Assembly: GCF_005221325.1 (NCBI RefSeq)
Contig: NZ_CP039889.1
Span: forward strand, 1-64,000
DNA: 64,000 nt
Direction: 5' to 3'
Source of the DNA: Agrobacterium tumefaciens
Lineage (GTDB): Bacteria; Pseudomonadota; Alphaproteobacteria; Rhizobiales; Rhizobiaceae
Shown: piece by piece, positions 1 to 7,708 of the stretch
Numbering within the stretch: the stretch's first letter is position 1
Layout of the letters: every line of letters starts with the position of its first letter
Notes under the pieces: generated by a model
The model's database searches: none
Seen by the model: only the letters and a program-made list of their open reading frames with translations
What the model was told of the DNA's origin: nothing
Program-made: the position numbers and the translations under genes

Positions 1-80
1 TGGCGAAAATTGATGGCGATCAATCGTAATAACAATATCATGATATTGTTATTACGATTGATCGCCATCAATTTTCGCCA
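1..80. repeat. Perfect 80-bp palindrome, probable hairpin telomere (protelomerase site)
   Basis: Bases 41-80 are the exact reverse complement of bases 1-40, with no mismatch and no spacer; the dyad lies between 40 and 41 (centre ATATCATGATAT). A zero-spacer palindrome at the very edge of the sequence is what results when an assembler reads around a covalently closed hairpin end, and it equals the replicated telomere that a protelomerase (TelA in Agrobacterium) cuts and rejoins. In the cell the DNA would end at the dyad, so bases 1-40 would be the folded-back strand. That it is a telomere is inferred from geometry and lineage. Confidence 0.85.
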
Positions 81-565
81 CCTTTTCAATTCACTTCCCA
101 ATCAGATTCCCTCTGGTTCCACCTATAAATAAATCCATTAAACTATAAAAACATATATAAATCACCTGTTTATAACAGTGCCAAATTGGCTGCGCACAAA
201 CAGGCGGACTCCTCCAAAAAATCTCTCATCTCTCCCACAATAATGGTGCGCTTTAATTATTTATATTTTTTCATGCTTACTCTCGCATAAATTATATGTT
301 TTGTCGGCTCTCACTCTCTCCTGATTCAGTTACAATCACCCAATCATCGAACAGGTATTCTATTCCGTCCGATAAGTATAAATATAGAAATATATGTATT
401 AATGTCATTCAGATAGGTAAAATATTTCAATAGCGCATATCGGCGCGACTTCGGCCCATCCAGCATACGCGGACTTGCCATATCCGCCGAACGCGACACG
501 TCAAGCGTGTATATTAAGGATCTGTCCGCTCTGTCGGACTGAGTTACCGAACATCACACGGTTCT
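81..565. other. Subtelomeric AT-rich gene-free stretch
   Basis: About 480 bases without a credible reading frame. Bases 81-430 are strikingly AT-rich for this genome, with many short A/T runs; composition returns to normal around 440. I see no tandem repeat or further copy of the terminal palindrome. It may be a spacer or a binding region for telomere-associated proteins; nothing in it shows a function directly. Confidence 0.6.
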
Positions 566-982
566 TTATCGGGCGCGGTAAACCTCGCTGGACGACCGAC
601 GACGTGCAATAAACTCCCGAAGGACGGGGAGAAAAAAAGCTTTACTGAACCGTCCCACGGGTGGCTCCGGCTCCAGGTAGAAAGAATGTCCGATAATGTC
701 GCTGTTATACTCATCCAGAATGATCCAAAGCCGCATATCTGCATCAAGACCGGCCCGGCGCTTTTCAATCGCCGGGATCTCAATAGCAAAACGATCAGCT
801 TCCGGATGCTTCGTCGTGATAGGAAAGAAAAGAACCATGTCGCCGTCCGCACGGGCGAGCCTCACGCCAACAACAACAGGTCGCCCCTTCCGACCTTCGG
901 TTTCACCGCGGGAAGCCTCCCGGCTCCACAGATAAGGGTAACGGATTACGACTGCAGTCCCGATCTCATCGAAACCGCTCAC
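566..982 (-). CDS. PemK/MazF-like toxin of a type II toxin-antitoxin pair
   Basis: 138 aa, GTG start at 982. The N-terminal pattern RYPYLWSREASRGETEGRKG followed by RPVVVGV and later FFPITTKHP resembles the PemK/MazF-related growth inhibitors found in rhizobia, small beta-barrel endoribonucleases. The GTG overlaps the antitoxin stop codon by four bases (GTGA), so the two are translationally coupled with the antitoxin first. No frameshift is visible. RNA cleavage is a family expectation. It is the first gene inward of the presumed telomere, which suggests a role in holding on to the chromosome end, but that is inference. Confidence 0.7.
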   Translation of the reverse strand: MSGFDEIGTAVVIRYPYLWSREASRGETEGRKGRPVVVGVRLARADGDMVLFFPITTKHPEADRFAIEIPAIEKRRAGLDADMRLWIILDEYNSDIIGHSFYLEPEPPVGRFSKAFFLPVLREFIARRRSSSEVYRAR

Positions 983-1245
983 CGAACCATCTCTTCAGTT
1001 TCCGCATAAGCGTCGACTGCTGCCTCAAATTCGTCCAGCAAAGCGTCAGGCATATTTTCAATGGTGCCAACCGCACGCAGATCAGACTGCCGCATCAAAC
1101 GTTGATAATCCTCAATGTTAAGAAGGACCAGACGAGGCTTGTTGCGCTGCGTGATCGTCACCGGATGACGAAGCGCCTCAGCGATAATATCGCCGGACTT
1201 CCTGGAAAGATCACTCGTGGTGTAGGAATTACCTGAACCTGCCAT
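979..1245 (-). CDS. Phd/YefM-family antitoxin
   Basis: 88 aa from the ATG at 1245, preceded by GGGAGT as ribosome binding site; a longer frame begins at 1281 without a better site. The segment YTTSDLSRKSGDIIAEALRH followed by PVTITQRNKPRLVLL is the typical N-terminal DNA-binding fold of Phd/YefM antitoxins, and the acidic C-terminal tail (about residues 66-88) would embrace the toxin. It precedes and overlaps the PemK-like toxin gene, the usual order. Autorepression of the operon is expected for the family. No other Phd-type gene occurs in the window. Confidence 0.8.
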   Translation of the reverse strand: MAGSGNSYTTSDLSRKSGDIIAEALRHPVTITQRNKPRLVLLNIEDYQRLMRQSDLRAVGTIENMPDALLDEFEAAVDAYAETEEMVR

Positions 1246-1607
1246 CAAACGCACTCCCGTCTTGCATCGCGACGATAGCACAGCCTCAAAAGAAAATCCA
1301 TGAAATACAGCAATCCTGTAAATGCTGCATTAATTGCGCGCCTAATAAATTCGGGGCGTTGGTATCCGTTACAGTCCCCCTTGACCTCTCCCTTGATGAC
1401 CAAAATCAGCCTCAGAGTACCAGAGATCCGCATAGAGCCCTTGGCATCCGCACACGGAAGCCGACCCCGGAAATCGGTGGCTACGCGCAACCTTCGTCAG
1501 GCCATGCTGCTCATCTCCGGCAGCAACACGCATTTCGCTTGACCGTCCGTTCCCCCCGGAGACGGTTTCGGCGTCGCAGAACACGTCGATCGAACCTCAA
1601 GACAATC
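1246..1607. other. Gene-free stretch upstream of the Phd/PemK operon
   Basis: About 360 bases between two minus-strand genes. It must contain the promoter of the antitoxin-toxin operon near 1260-1330. Short open frames exist on both strands but none has a convincing start site or a recognisable product. Confidence 0.4.
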
Positions 1608-2189
1608 TCAGCACCATGGCTGCCTTTTGCCCGTCCATGTCCGGGCAAGCCCCTCTGATACAAGGATATCGCCGATCGAACGGCCGTCTTTCAAAAGTAC
1701 CCTCAACTTTCGCCCGTACCTGTCCTCGTCGCGACCGGGCCAGGACTGCATGGTAAAAGCACGGGAGTTAACCAGTTCCAACAGCCGTACAGTCGCACGC
1801 TCCCCAAGCGCTTTTTCAGAGGCGCAGTGTGGTCTGCCAATTTCCGGCGCATCGATATCGGCAATACGAACCTTGACCCCACCGATCCACGGGGTATCTC
1901 CGTCGACAATGCAATTGACGCGGGCGCCCCCACTGCATCGCTTGTAAGAGACGGCCGGAGATGCCGTCGAAAGGACACCTTGGCCCGCGTTTTGCCGGCC
2001 TCGCGGACGCTGTATTATATCGCGCTCTTTTGCTTCCATATCCGGCTGAAAAGACAGTCCATCCTTGATCACGTAGGATATTCCAGCGCCTACGAGGAAA
2101 CTCGCCAGCATCCCAAACGCAACAAGCATTATAAATGAGCTGCTCGACAGTGATGTCTGCCGCGACCTGAAATGCACAACTTTGCCCAT
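1608..2189 (-). CDS. Membrane-anchored thermonuclease-family protein (SNase-like)
   Basis: 193 aa. Residues about 17-40 form one membrane segment, so the nuclease domain probably faces the periplasm. The C-terminal half has the staphylococcal-nuclease signature: VDGDT (95-99), RIADIDAPEIGRPHC (108-122) with the calcium-binding aspartates and first catalytic arginine, GERA (129-132) with the catalytic glutamate, and DRYGRKL (156-162) with the second arginine. All expected residues are present, so it should be active. It stands alone. Such short rhizobial SNase-like proteins are common and their substrate in the cell is unknown. Confidence 0.85.
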   Translation of the reverse strand: MGKVVHFRSRQTSLSSSSFIMLVAFGMLASFLVGAGISYVIKDGLSFQPDMEAKERDIIQRPRGRQNAGQGVLSTASPAVSYKRCSGGARVNCIVDGDTPWIGGVKVRIADIDAPEIGRPHCASEKALGERATVRLLELVNSRAFTMQSWPGRDEDRYGRKLRVLLKDGRSIGDILVSEGLARTWTGKRQPWC

Positions 2190-2400
2190 TAAACCCCGTG
2201 CTCCTTATGCACAGGATAGCATCCGCGAGTTAATGCCACCGACAACGGGATTGCTGCAATCTTAGGGAATCCAACGGTCAGACGTTAAACACATCAGGAC
2301 GTTTTCATGTATGACCAGAAAGGAACCTTTCGGTAGACCGGACGATATCGCCAGCTATGCACTCGGGAAACCACCGAATGGACTCTGGCCGGGCTCCGGC

Positions 2401-3642
2401 TCATCGACCACCTAATCGATCCTGAATTCTTCGACACCGTTTCCGAACGCTGTGCGTAAGTCGCTCGAACACCCTCGTCGGATCGCCGGCCAAACCAGCA
2501 ATCTCCTGTGCCACCGCATCGCATCCGACGCTGACCAGTTGTGCGAGTTCCTCCACCCGTTTCAGCGTTGATGCACCGCTCAGTCCAACGTCATCAGCCA
2601 ATGCCTGCCAATCGGCACGTCGCAGGTCAGGCGCATGGAACCGGTCAGAAATCCCCTGCGGCAGGCTCTGATCGACCTGGCTATAAACGGCAGCGCACAT
2701 CAGGTCATAGAGTGGAGCCATCTTCGCGGACCCACCGGCACCGATCAGGATCGAGTAATTTTTCGCATGCGAGTCCGAATTGCAGATCAGGACATTGAAG
2801 ATCACGGCATCAAGAAGTTTCAGCCGTTCGCCAGGAGAAACAAGATCGCTGACAGCGTCGAACATCATCTTCATGGTCACGCCTCGGCCGGTCGAGGATC
2901 GCTCGTATTTCTGCGACGGGAAATGACCTGTTAACTGGCAAAGATCTTCCTGATGCAGCCTGCGGATCTCCCCTTGCGGATCGGTGAAGCGATCATAGCG
3001 TTTCACAAGAAGATAACGTCGCCTGCCAGCCACTCCGATCGTCGCCTCGGCGGACTCCAGCCCGCAGGCACGCGCAAGCGACAGGCAAAACGCCTCGTTC
3101 TCCACGCTCCCCGCAAGCCGTTTTGTATCCGGCTTCAGGATATGCGTGGATGGCGTCCCGTCGAGCGGAACTGAAATACGGCCATCCCCGTCTACAAAAA
3201 CCGGCAGTTTCTCCTGGACGCCCGCAAGCGACATGGAAACGCCGCGTTCCCCGACCAGAAAGGGTTTGGCGGGAAGTTCATTGAGAATACGCTCCAGCGT
3301 CTGCTCATCCGGAACCGGCTCCAGGTTGATGCCCGCTTTGCGCGGCGCCCCGATCGACAGTGCCCCCGCCGTGTCACGTCCGATATGACCAAGCAGACCG
3401 ACTATGTCTTGCGGAGAAACCTTGAGCCGCTGGCCGATCTCGGCAAGATGTGTTTCGGGAAGCAGATTGGCAAGCCAGGGCAGCAGCTTCGCAGCACCCA
3501 CGGGGCCGGAACGCAGCGGCATGGTGAGCGACACAGGAAAGGCAGAGCGGCGTGCTTCCCAGCCCGCATCGTAGTCCAGTCTCCATTCGCCTTCAAAAGT
3601 CAGACGGGCGACAGGCAAAGTCTCGTAGAAGACGGTTGTCAT
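2401..3642 (-). CDS. hipA: HipA-type serine/threonine kinase toxin
   Basis: 413 aa, normal length for HipA. Recognisable elements: the N-terminal HipA domain (about 1-100), SLAGVQEKLP (138-147), HILKPD (167-172) around the ATP-binding lysine, KRYDR (214-218), HQEDLCQ (230-236), the catalytic loop NVLICNSDSHAKN (283-295) and PLYDL (310-314). Family members phosphorylate aminoacyl-tRNA synthetases (GltX for E. coli HipA) and cause dormancy; the target here cannot be told from sequence. The ATG overlaps the hipB stop by four bases, so the genes are coupled. Catalytic residues look intact. Confidence 0.93.
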   Translation of the reverse strand: MTTVFYETLPVARLTFEGEWRLDYDAGWEARRSAFPVSLTMPLRSGPVGAAKLLPWLANLLPETHLAEIGQRLKVSPQDIVGLLGHIGRDTAGALSIGAPRKAGINLEPVPDEQTLERILNELPAKPFLVGERGVSMSLAGVQEKLPVFVDGDGRISVPLDGTPSTHILKPDTKRLAGSVENEAFCLSLARACGLESAEATIGVAGRRRYLLVKRYDRFTDPQGEIRRLHQEDLCQLTGHFPSQKYERSSTGRGVTMKMMFDAVSDLVSPGERLKLLDAVIFNVLICNSDSHAKNYSILIGAGGSAKMAPLYDLMCAAVYSQVDQSLPQGISDRFHAPDLRRADWQALADDVGLSGASTLKRVEELAQLVSVGCDAVAQEIAGLAGDPTRVFERLTHSVRKRCRRIQDRLGGR

Positions 3643-3911
3643 CGATCAGCACCGAACGTCGGCAGGAAGTTGAGGTCATCGTCCGGTGTAGAGGACACAG
3701 TCTGAACCCTCTTGAGATCGCCAATCTCCATTCCGACCGTACGCGCGACGATCAACGTCTTTTCGAGCTGACAGCTCGGCTTGCCAGCCTCAAGCTCGAC
3801 GATGAAGCGTTCACCCGTTCCAGAACGGGCAGCAAGCTGGGTTTGCGTCCAGCCCAGAGCTTTGCGTCTTTCCCTGATAGCAGTGCCGAAATCGCGCGCT
3901 GACCGGAACAT
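3639..3911 (-). CDS. hipB: HipB-type XRE antitoxin and repressor
   Basis: 90 aa with an XRE helix-turn-helix (about residues 8-62: IRERRKALGWTQTQLAARSG then FIVELEAGKPS), preceded by a near-perfect ribosome binding site, GGAGGTAAACG. It lies directly upstream of hipA with an ATGA overlap, the standard hipBA order. HipB neutralises HipA and represses the operon by binding operators upstream; matching inverted repeats are seen at 3932-4024. The C-terminus (FLPTFGADR) is hydrophobic, as in HipB proteins whose tail contacts the kinase. Confidence 0.9.
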   Translation of the reverse strand: MFRSARDFGTAIRERRKALGWTQTQLAARSGTGERFIVELEAGKPSCQLEKTLIVARTVGMEIGDLKRVQTVSSTPDDDLNFLPTFGADR

Positions 3912-3931
3912 CGTTTACCTCCATCGGATTA

Positions 3932-4024
3932 CTTACCGTACAGGAAGATTGTGGAGAGATCAATACAATGCTTCCCGATCGGTAAGATTATCGTTTTATC
4001 GTATTAAATCATCCTGATCGGGAA
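3932..4024 (-). promoter_or_regulatory. Probable hipBA operator region with two inverted repeats
   Basis: Upstream of hipB, CTTACCG (3932-3938) is the reverse complement of CGGTAAG (3980-3986), and TTCCCGATC (3972-3980) of GATCGGGAA (4016-4024). Both pairs are perfect and interlocked. Paired, widely spaced inverted half-sites in front of a hipB gene fit the multi-operator autorepression known for HipBA. Binding itself is inferred. The remaining stretch to 4339 shows no gene. Confidence 0.55.
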
Positions 4025-4339
4025 ATCTCGCGTCCGAGGAAGCATCCTTTGAAATCCGGTATCGTGTATGGCCCGGTGACTCGTATACCGGACTGGATTC
4101 CAATCAGAAGACTCAACTCAATTGAGTAAGATGCGTGCCTCATGTTTTACTCTCAAAACTTTTTCCAATAGCATGATAAAAATACGAATAATGAAGATGA
4201 TACTCTGTGAAACAGCTCGCCCCAGTCTCCAACACACCGTGATGCATCGGCGTCACAGCCTGGCGTCGACTTCGGGGCCTGAAGCTCACTTCGAAGGTCT
4301 TCCGTTGACGCCAGCCAGCCAACCCGGCAACCTCCCGGC

Positions 4340-4660
4340 ATGACCCTGACGAACAGCTTCATTGCCGAACTTGTCCGTGACGCCAACAGGCTCGATCACC
4401 TTGATGGCTATCAGAAACGCCGCATGCTCGAACGAGCTGTTACCACAATCCGCGACATGCGCGAAACAATCGGTATTCCCTCCGGTCCCGGCCGCGACAG
4501 TCTCATCGACATCCAAACCGTTGCCCTGTCAATCGAACGGGGATGGCGCAGCGATGAAGAGGTGCGAAGCGCTCTGCTGCAGGCAGCAGCCATGATCCGG
4601 GATTTGCATATAGTGCTCGACAGCAGAACCGAAATCAACTTCGCCAAACCCACCGGTTGA
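4340..4660 (+). CDS. Hypothetical 106-aa helical protein
   Basis: An open frame of 106 aa that I do not recognise. It is predicted helical throughout, with even charge distribution (MTLTNSFIAELVRDANRLDH at the start, SIERGWRSDEEVRSALLQAA later) and no membrane segment or signal peptide. Composition is that of a normal protein rather than an antisense shadow. The ribosome binding site is poor. It sits alone between the hipBA promoter region and a convergent MerR regulator. Confidence 0.5.
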   Translation: MTLTNSFIAELVRDANRLDHLDGYQKRRMLERAVTTIRDMRETIGIPSGPGRDSLIDIQTVALSIERGWRSDEEVRSALLQAAAMIRDLHIVLDSRTEINFAKPTG

Positions 4661-4727
4661 TAGCGCCCTCGTCTCGCCAAATATACGGAAAACGTCACCG
4701 GGAATGAAACAATATCCGGAAGGATGA

Positions 4728-5213
4728 TCACCAGCTGCGAAATGCCTCAGGCAGCTTGATCTCCTCGGTCGCTGCAACGGTCGCACGGCTGACCGCTGGC
4801 GTCGCGATCTCCGTCAGGCAAAGGTCTTCTCCGGAGAACCGGGGTTCGTCGCCGGGCTTGCCGCGCGCCATCCAGTTGCGCTTGGCGTGCAGATAATCAA
4901 GCAGCCTCGCAAGCTCTGCGGCCTTCTGTTCCAGTCTTGCGACCTGCGTATCGATGATCGCGATCTCCCGCTCAGCGGACAGGCCGTCGCTGAGAAGTTC
5001 GCTGGCGATCGCGGCGATCTCCTTGAGCGGCATGCCCAGTGACTGTGCAAAGCGGATCATCAGCGCAGTGGAGACATCCCGCTCGCTGAAAATCTGGTAG
5101 GGGTTGCGACCACCCTTTGCGCCTGATTTTGGCGCCAACAGGCCCTTGCGGACATAAAAGCGCACAGTGTCCTGGCTGAGACCGGCCCGGGCAGCAAATT
5201 CTCCAATCAACAT
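4728..5213 (-). CDS. MerR-family transcriptional regulator
   Basis: 161 aa from the ATG at 5213. Residues about 1-70 carry the MerR winged helix (MLIGEFAARAGLSQDTVRFY and following RKGLL), then a long dimerisation helix (about 82-120) and a variable tail without the cysteines of metal sensors, so an organic ligand or redox cue is more likely than a metal. An upstream in-frame GTG at 5240 would lie inside the operator. It diverges from the epimerase gene at 5283, whose promoter has the 19-bp spacer typical for MerR activation. Confidence 0.85.
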   Translation of the reverse strand: MLIGEFAARAGLSQDTVRFYVRKGLLAPKSGAKGGRNPYQIFSERDVSTALMIRFAQSLGMPLKEIAAIASELLSDGLSAEREIAIIDTQVARLEQKAAELARLLDYLHAKRNWMARGKPGDEPRFSGEDLCLTEIATPAVSRATVAATEEIKLPEAFRSW

Positions 5214-5225
5214 TGTTGACACCAC

Positions 5226-5256
5226 TTGACCATGGACCATGGTCCAATCTTATAGA
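5226..5256 (+). promoter_or_regulatory. MerR-type promoter with 19-bp spacer and palindromic operator
   Basis: TTGACC (5226-5231) and TATAGA (5251-5256) form -35 and -10 boxes separated by 19 bp, too long for normal polymerase binding. The 14-bp perfect palindrome TGGACCATGGTCCA (5233-5246) fills the spacer. This is the known architecture of MerR-activated promoters, in which the regulator untwists the spacer. The promoter points at the epimerase gene and the divergent gene encodes a MerR protein. Confidence 0.82.
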
Positions 5257-5282
5257 GCAGACTCCCTCAATTGTGGAGTTAA

Positions 5283-6329
5283 ATGATGACAGACGATCAA
5301 ACCACGCCGAAAGGCGCACCCCTCGCTTTTGTGACAGGGGCGACGGGACTTCTCGGCAACAATCTGGTGCGAGCACTCATCGCTGCGGGCTGGCGCGTAC
5401 GCGCACTGGTGCGGTCCCCGGACAAGGCACGTCAGCAATTCGCCGGCCTCGACGTGGAGATCGTGTCTGGCGACATACTCGACGCGCCGGGTTACGCGCC
5501 GGCGCTCGCGGGTGTCGATACCATCTACCATACAGCCGCTTATTTCCGCGATTCCTACAAGGGCGGTCGACACTGGGACGCACTCTACGCGGCCAATGTC
5601 GAAGGTACGCGCCATTTGCTTGAGCAGGCTTATCAAATGGGCGTGCGGCGTTTCGTCCACACCAGCTCGATTGCCGTACTGCACGGCGCGAGAGGCGAAA
5701 TAATCGATGAAACCATGCTGCGTGACCCACGCGACGCCGACGATTATTATCGCAGCAAGATCCTGTCCGAGCGCGTCGTACTCGGTTTTCTCAATGCCCA
5801 TCCGGACTTTTGGGCGGCGATGGTGCTGCCCGGCTGGATGCATGGGCCGGGCGACATCGGACCAACCTCGGCGGGACAGACCGTCATCGATGTCGCGCTG
5901 CAGCGGCTGCCCGGAATACCGCCCGGCTCATTCTCGGTCGTCGATGCCCGCGATGTTGCGCAGGCGATGATCCTTGCCAGCGACCGGGGGCGGCGCGGCG
6001 AACGCTATCTCGCGGCCGGACGTCACATGACGATGGCCAGTCTCCTGCCCCAGATCGCGCAGCTGGCCGGTGTACCGGCACCAGGTCGCCGCATCCCGCT
6101 TTGGGCGATGCACCTGCTCGCCGCCGGTTACGAGGTCTACGCCCGACTAACGCGACGCCCGGTGCTGTTGAGCTGGGCCATGGTGCGCACTGTTGCCGAC
6201 GAAAACGAGCGGTCGCGCTACGACCCGGCCAAGAGCGAACGCGAACTCGGTCTGCTTTTCCGGCCGGTCGCAGAAACCCTGCGCGACGAGGTGGCGTGGT
6301 TCCGCGCCAATGGACTCATACCGGAATGA
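5283..6329 (+). CDS. NAD(P)-dependent epimerase/dehydratase (extended SDR)
   Basis: 348 aa. The N-terminal Rossmann motif GATGLLG (19-25) and the catalytic set S128/S129 and Y155-x3-K159 identify an atypical or extended short-chain dehydrogenase resembling dihydroflavonol-4-reductases and sugar-nucleotide epimerases. The start (ATG ATG at 5283) follows GGAG. The gene is controlled by the MerR-type promoter just upstream and probably by the divergent regulator, so it may serve in detoxifying a reactive carbonyl or related compound; the substrate is not evident. A long hairpin at 6397-6430 may end the transcript. Confidence 0.85.
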   Translation: MMTDDQTTPKGAPLAFVTGATGLLGNNLVRALIAAGWRVRALVRSPDKARQQFAGLDVEIVSGDILDAPGYAPALAGVDTIYHTAAYFRDSYKGGRHWDALYAANVEGTRHLLEQAYQMGVRRFVHTSSIAVLHGARGEIIDETMLRDPRDADDYYRSKILSERVVLGFLNAHPDFWAAMVLPGWMHGPGDIGPTSAGQTVIDVALQRLPGIPPGSFSVVDARDVAQAMILASDRGRRGERYLAAGRHMTMASLLPQIAQLAGVPAPGRRIPLWAMHLLAAGYEVYARLTRRPVLLSWAMVRTVADENERSRYDPAKSERELGLLFRPVAETLRDEVAWFRANGLIPE

Positions 6330-6396
6330 TCGCTTGATCCGATCCTCTTTCCGCAAGGGCGTATCGCTCAACAACCCGGACGGGGAGAAGAACAAA

Positions 6397-6430
6397 GGGA
6401 TGGCTGCCAGACAGCACTGGCAACCATCCC
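6397..6430 (+). terminator. Hairpin downstream of the epimerase gene
   Basis: GGGATGG (6397-6403) pairs with CCATCCC (6424-6430), and inside it GCCAG (6406-6410) pairs with CTGGC (6417-6421) around a 6-nt loop. There is no following T-run, so it is a possible factor-dependent end or mRNA-stabilising structure. Confidence 0.4.
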
Positions 6431-6611
6431 GAAATCGCGGGCAGCGGAGACCTCATCTCCGGACTGTCTCGCCACGGCCGCCAGGTGCCCTTCTGCCTCG
6501 TCACGCCAGACGGTTGCGCCTGAACCCTGGAACACCCGGAACTGGCTGTTAATTGACCCGGCGATGTCCATGCCGAAACCGTCGCCAGATCATACAAGAC
6601 CTGCGTATCGA
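6431..6611. other. Unassigned intergenic sequence
   Basis: With the flanking hairpin this is part of a roughly 280-base stretch without a convincing gene after the epimerase. A minus-strand frame (about 6368-6571) has a protein-like composition (VFQGSGATVWRDEAEGHLAA) but no good start or stop context, and may be another decayed gene. I could not identify it. Confidence 0.3.
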
Positions 6612-6851
6612 CTATTGTTCGTTTTCGCCGCGGCTCATCACCATGACAGTATCGGTATCAAGGCCTTCACCAGCATGGCCGCGCAGTCTGCCAAAACGTG
6701 TTGGTGGTTGTTTGTTGTCAGCTCTGACCAGCATGAACCGCCCGTCCGGTCCGGGGACAAAACCGGCCAACCGTCCTGACACAATCCTGCAAAGCTCTCG
6801 TACGGCTGCCGGAACGGTCGCCTGAACGTTTGCGGCAACCGTCATTGTCAT
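6612..6851 (-). CDS. Hypothetical 79-aa protein
   Basis: Starts at the ATG at 6851, preceded at a suitable distance by GGAGG; the frame is open upstream to 6875 but the inner start has the better site. The product (TMTVAANVQATVPAAVRELC and onward) has a hydrophobic-then-basic composition and no recognised domain or membrane segment. It diverges from the 42-aa membrane peptide gene at 7037. It may be a real small orphan gene; the main support is the strong ribosome binding site. Confidence 0.4.
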   Translation of the reverse strand: MTMTVAANVQATVPAAVRELCRIVSGRLAGFVPGPDGRFMLVRADNKQPPTRFGRLRGHAGEGLDTDTVMVMSRGENEQ

Positions 6852-7036
6852 TCTATAGACCTCCAACCCAGGCACAGCGGATCCTCCGGCCTTTCCCTGG
6901 CTTCAACTTGCCAGCGCCACGAAACCGGTGTGTCGGGCAACGCGCCAAATCACACTGGCTATATTCAGCCCGCAAAGATTAGGGTTTCATTAACCATACG
7001 GAGCCACCCTCCTTACAGCAACGATGGAGGTTGGCT

Positions 7037-7165
7037 ATGGCTTACGACTGGAACCGCAATGAACGCGACAGCAGATTTGATGAACTGGCGGCAGCTCTCA
7101 TATTCTTCACCGTCGTCAGCCTGCTTCTGGCGTCCGCCTATCTTGTGACGAGCTTTGCCGGATAG
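7037..7165 (+). CDS. Small single-pass membrane protein (42 aa)
   Basis: A 42-aa frame starting with ATG at 7037, preceded by GGAGG six bases upstream, ending TAG at 7165. The first 18 residues are charged (MAYDWNRNERDSRFDEL) and residues about 18-40 form one clean hydrophobic helix rich in A, L, V, F and S, ending in a short TSFAG tail. Charged cytoplasmic end plus single helix plus good ribosome binding site argue for a real gene below the usual annotation cut-off. Function unknown. Confidence 0.6.
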   Translation: MAYDWNRNERDSRFDELAAALIFFTVVSLLLASAYLVTSFAG

Positions 7166-7269
7166 GCAGGTTGTGTCTCGATAACGGGCCTCGCAGCGTT
7201 CCAGAGGCAGGGCAACGGCGCTTTCCACCAAGGACCGCTGCCGAGCCTCTGAGCCAGCTCCAGCGTCGC

Positions 7270-7708
7270 TCACACGGCAATCCGGACCGTTTCCACCTGC
7301 GGCCGCCTCTCGCGCGTCTTTGGCCTCAGCAGGCGGATACGCGACTGCGGCTCAATCACAGACCAGTAGGGCTGTATCAGTTCACGCAGCATCCGGCGCA
7401 GTTCCGGCCAAGGGGTCTCCTCGTTGCGAAGCTCCGGATCGTACATCACCAGCATGCAATGCAGCTTGGCGGCAATGTCGTGGATGTAATAGGGCTGCAG
7501 CGAAATCAGCACACGCCCGGCAATGCCCTCGAACCGGGCAAGGTCCTGCGTCTTGGCAAGGCTTGTGCTGTAGCCGATGCGACGGTCGGCCGCATTCCAT
7601 ACCCGCCTCAGTCTCAGCAATTCCAGACGCGCGCTCTCTGCCGCTTCAGCGCCAATCCGCGGCGCCAGTTCCCTGATTTCCTCGAAGGAGGCCCACTTGC
7701 CGGGCGTG
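7270..7708 (-). pseudogene. 5'-truncated gene for an unknown helical protein
   Basis: The frame stays open and protein-like from about 7708 down to the stop at 7270, for example KWASFEEIRELAPRIGAEAA and later LQPYYIHDIAAKLHCMLVMY, ending RRPQVETVRIAV. No start codon with a binding site exists at the upstream edge, where the frame runs into the opposing truncated kinase gene; the first internal ATG (7620) lies in mid-protein. It looks like the C-terminal about 145 residues of a longer soluble protein that lost its 5' end. I do not recognise the family. Confidence 0.5.

Noticed and set aside
1300..1658. Several overlapping short frames between the antitoxin and nuclease genes
   Set aside because: Arginine-rich shadow composition, no plausible start sites, no family resemblance.
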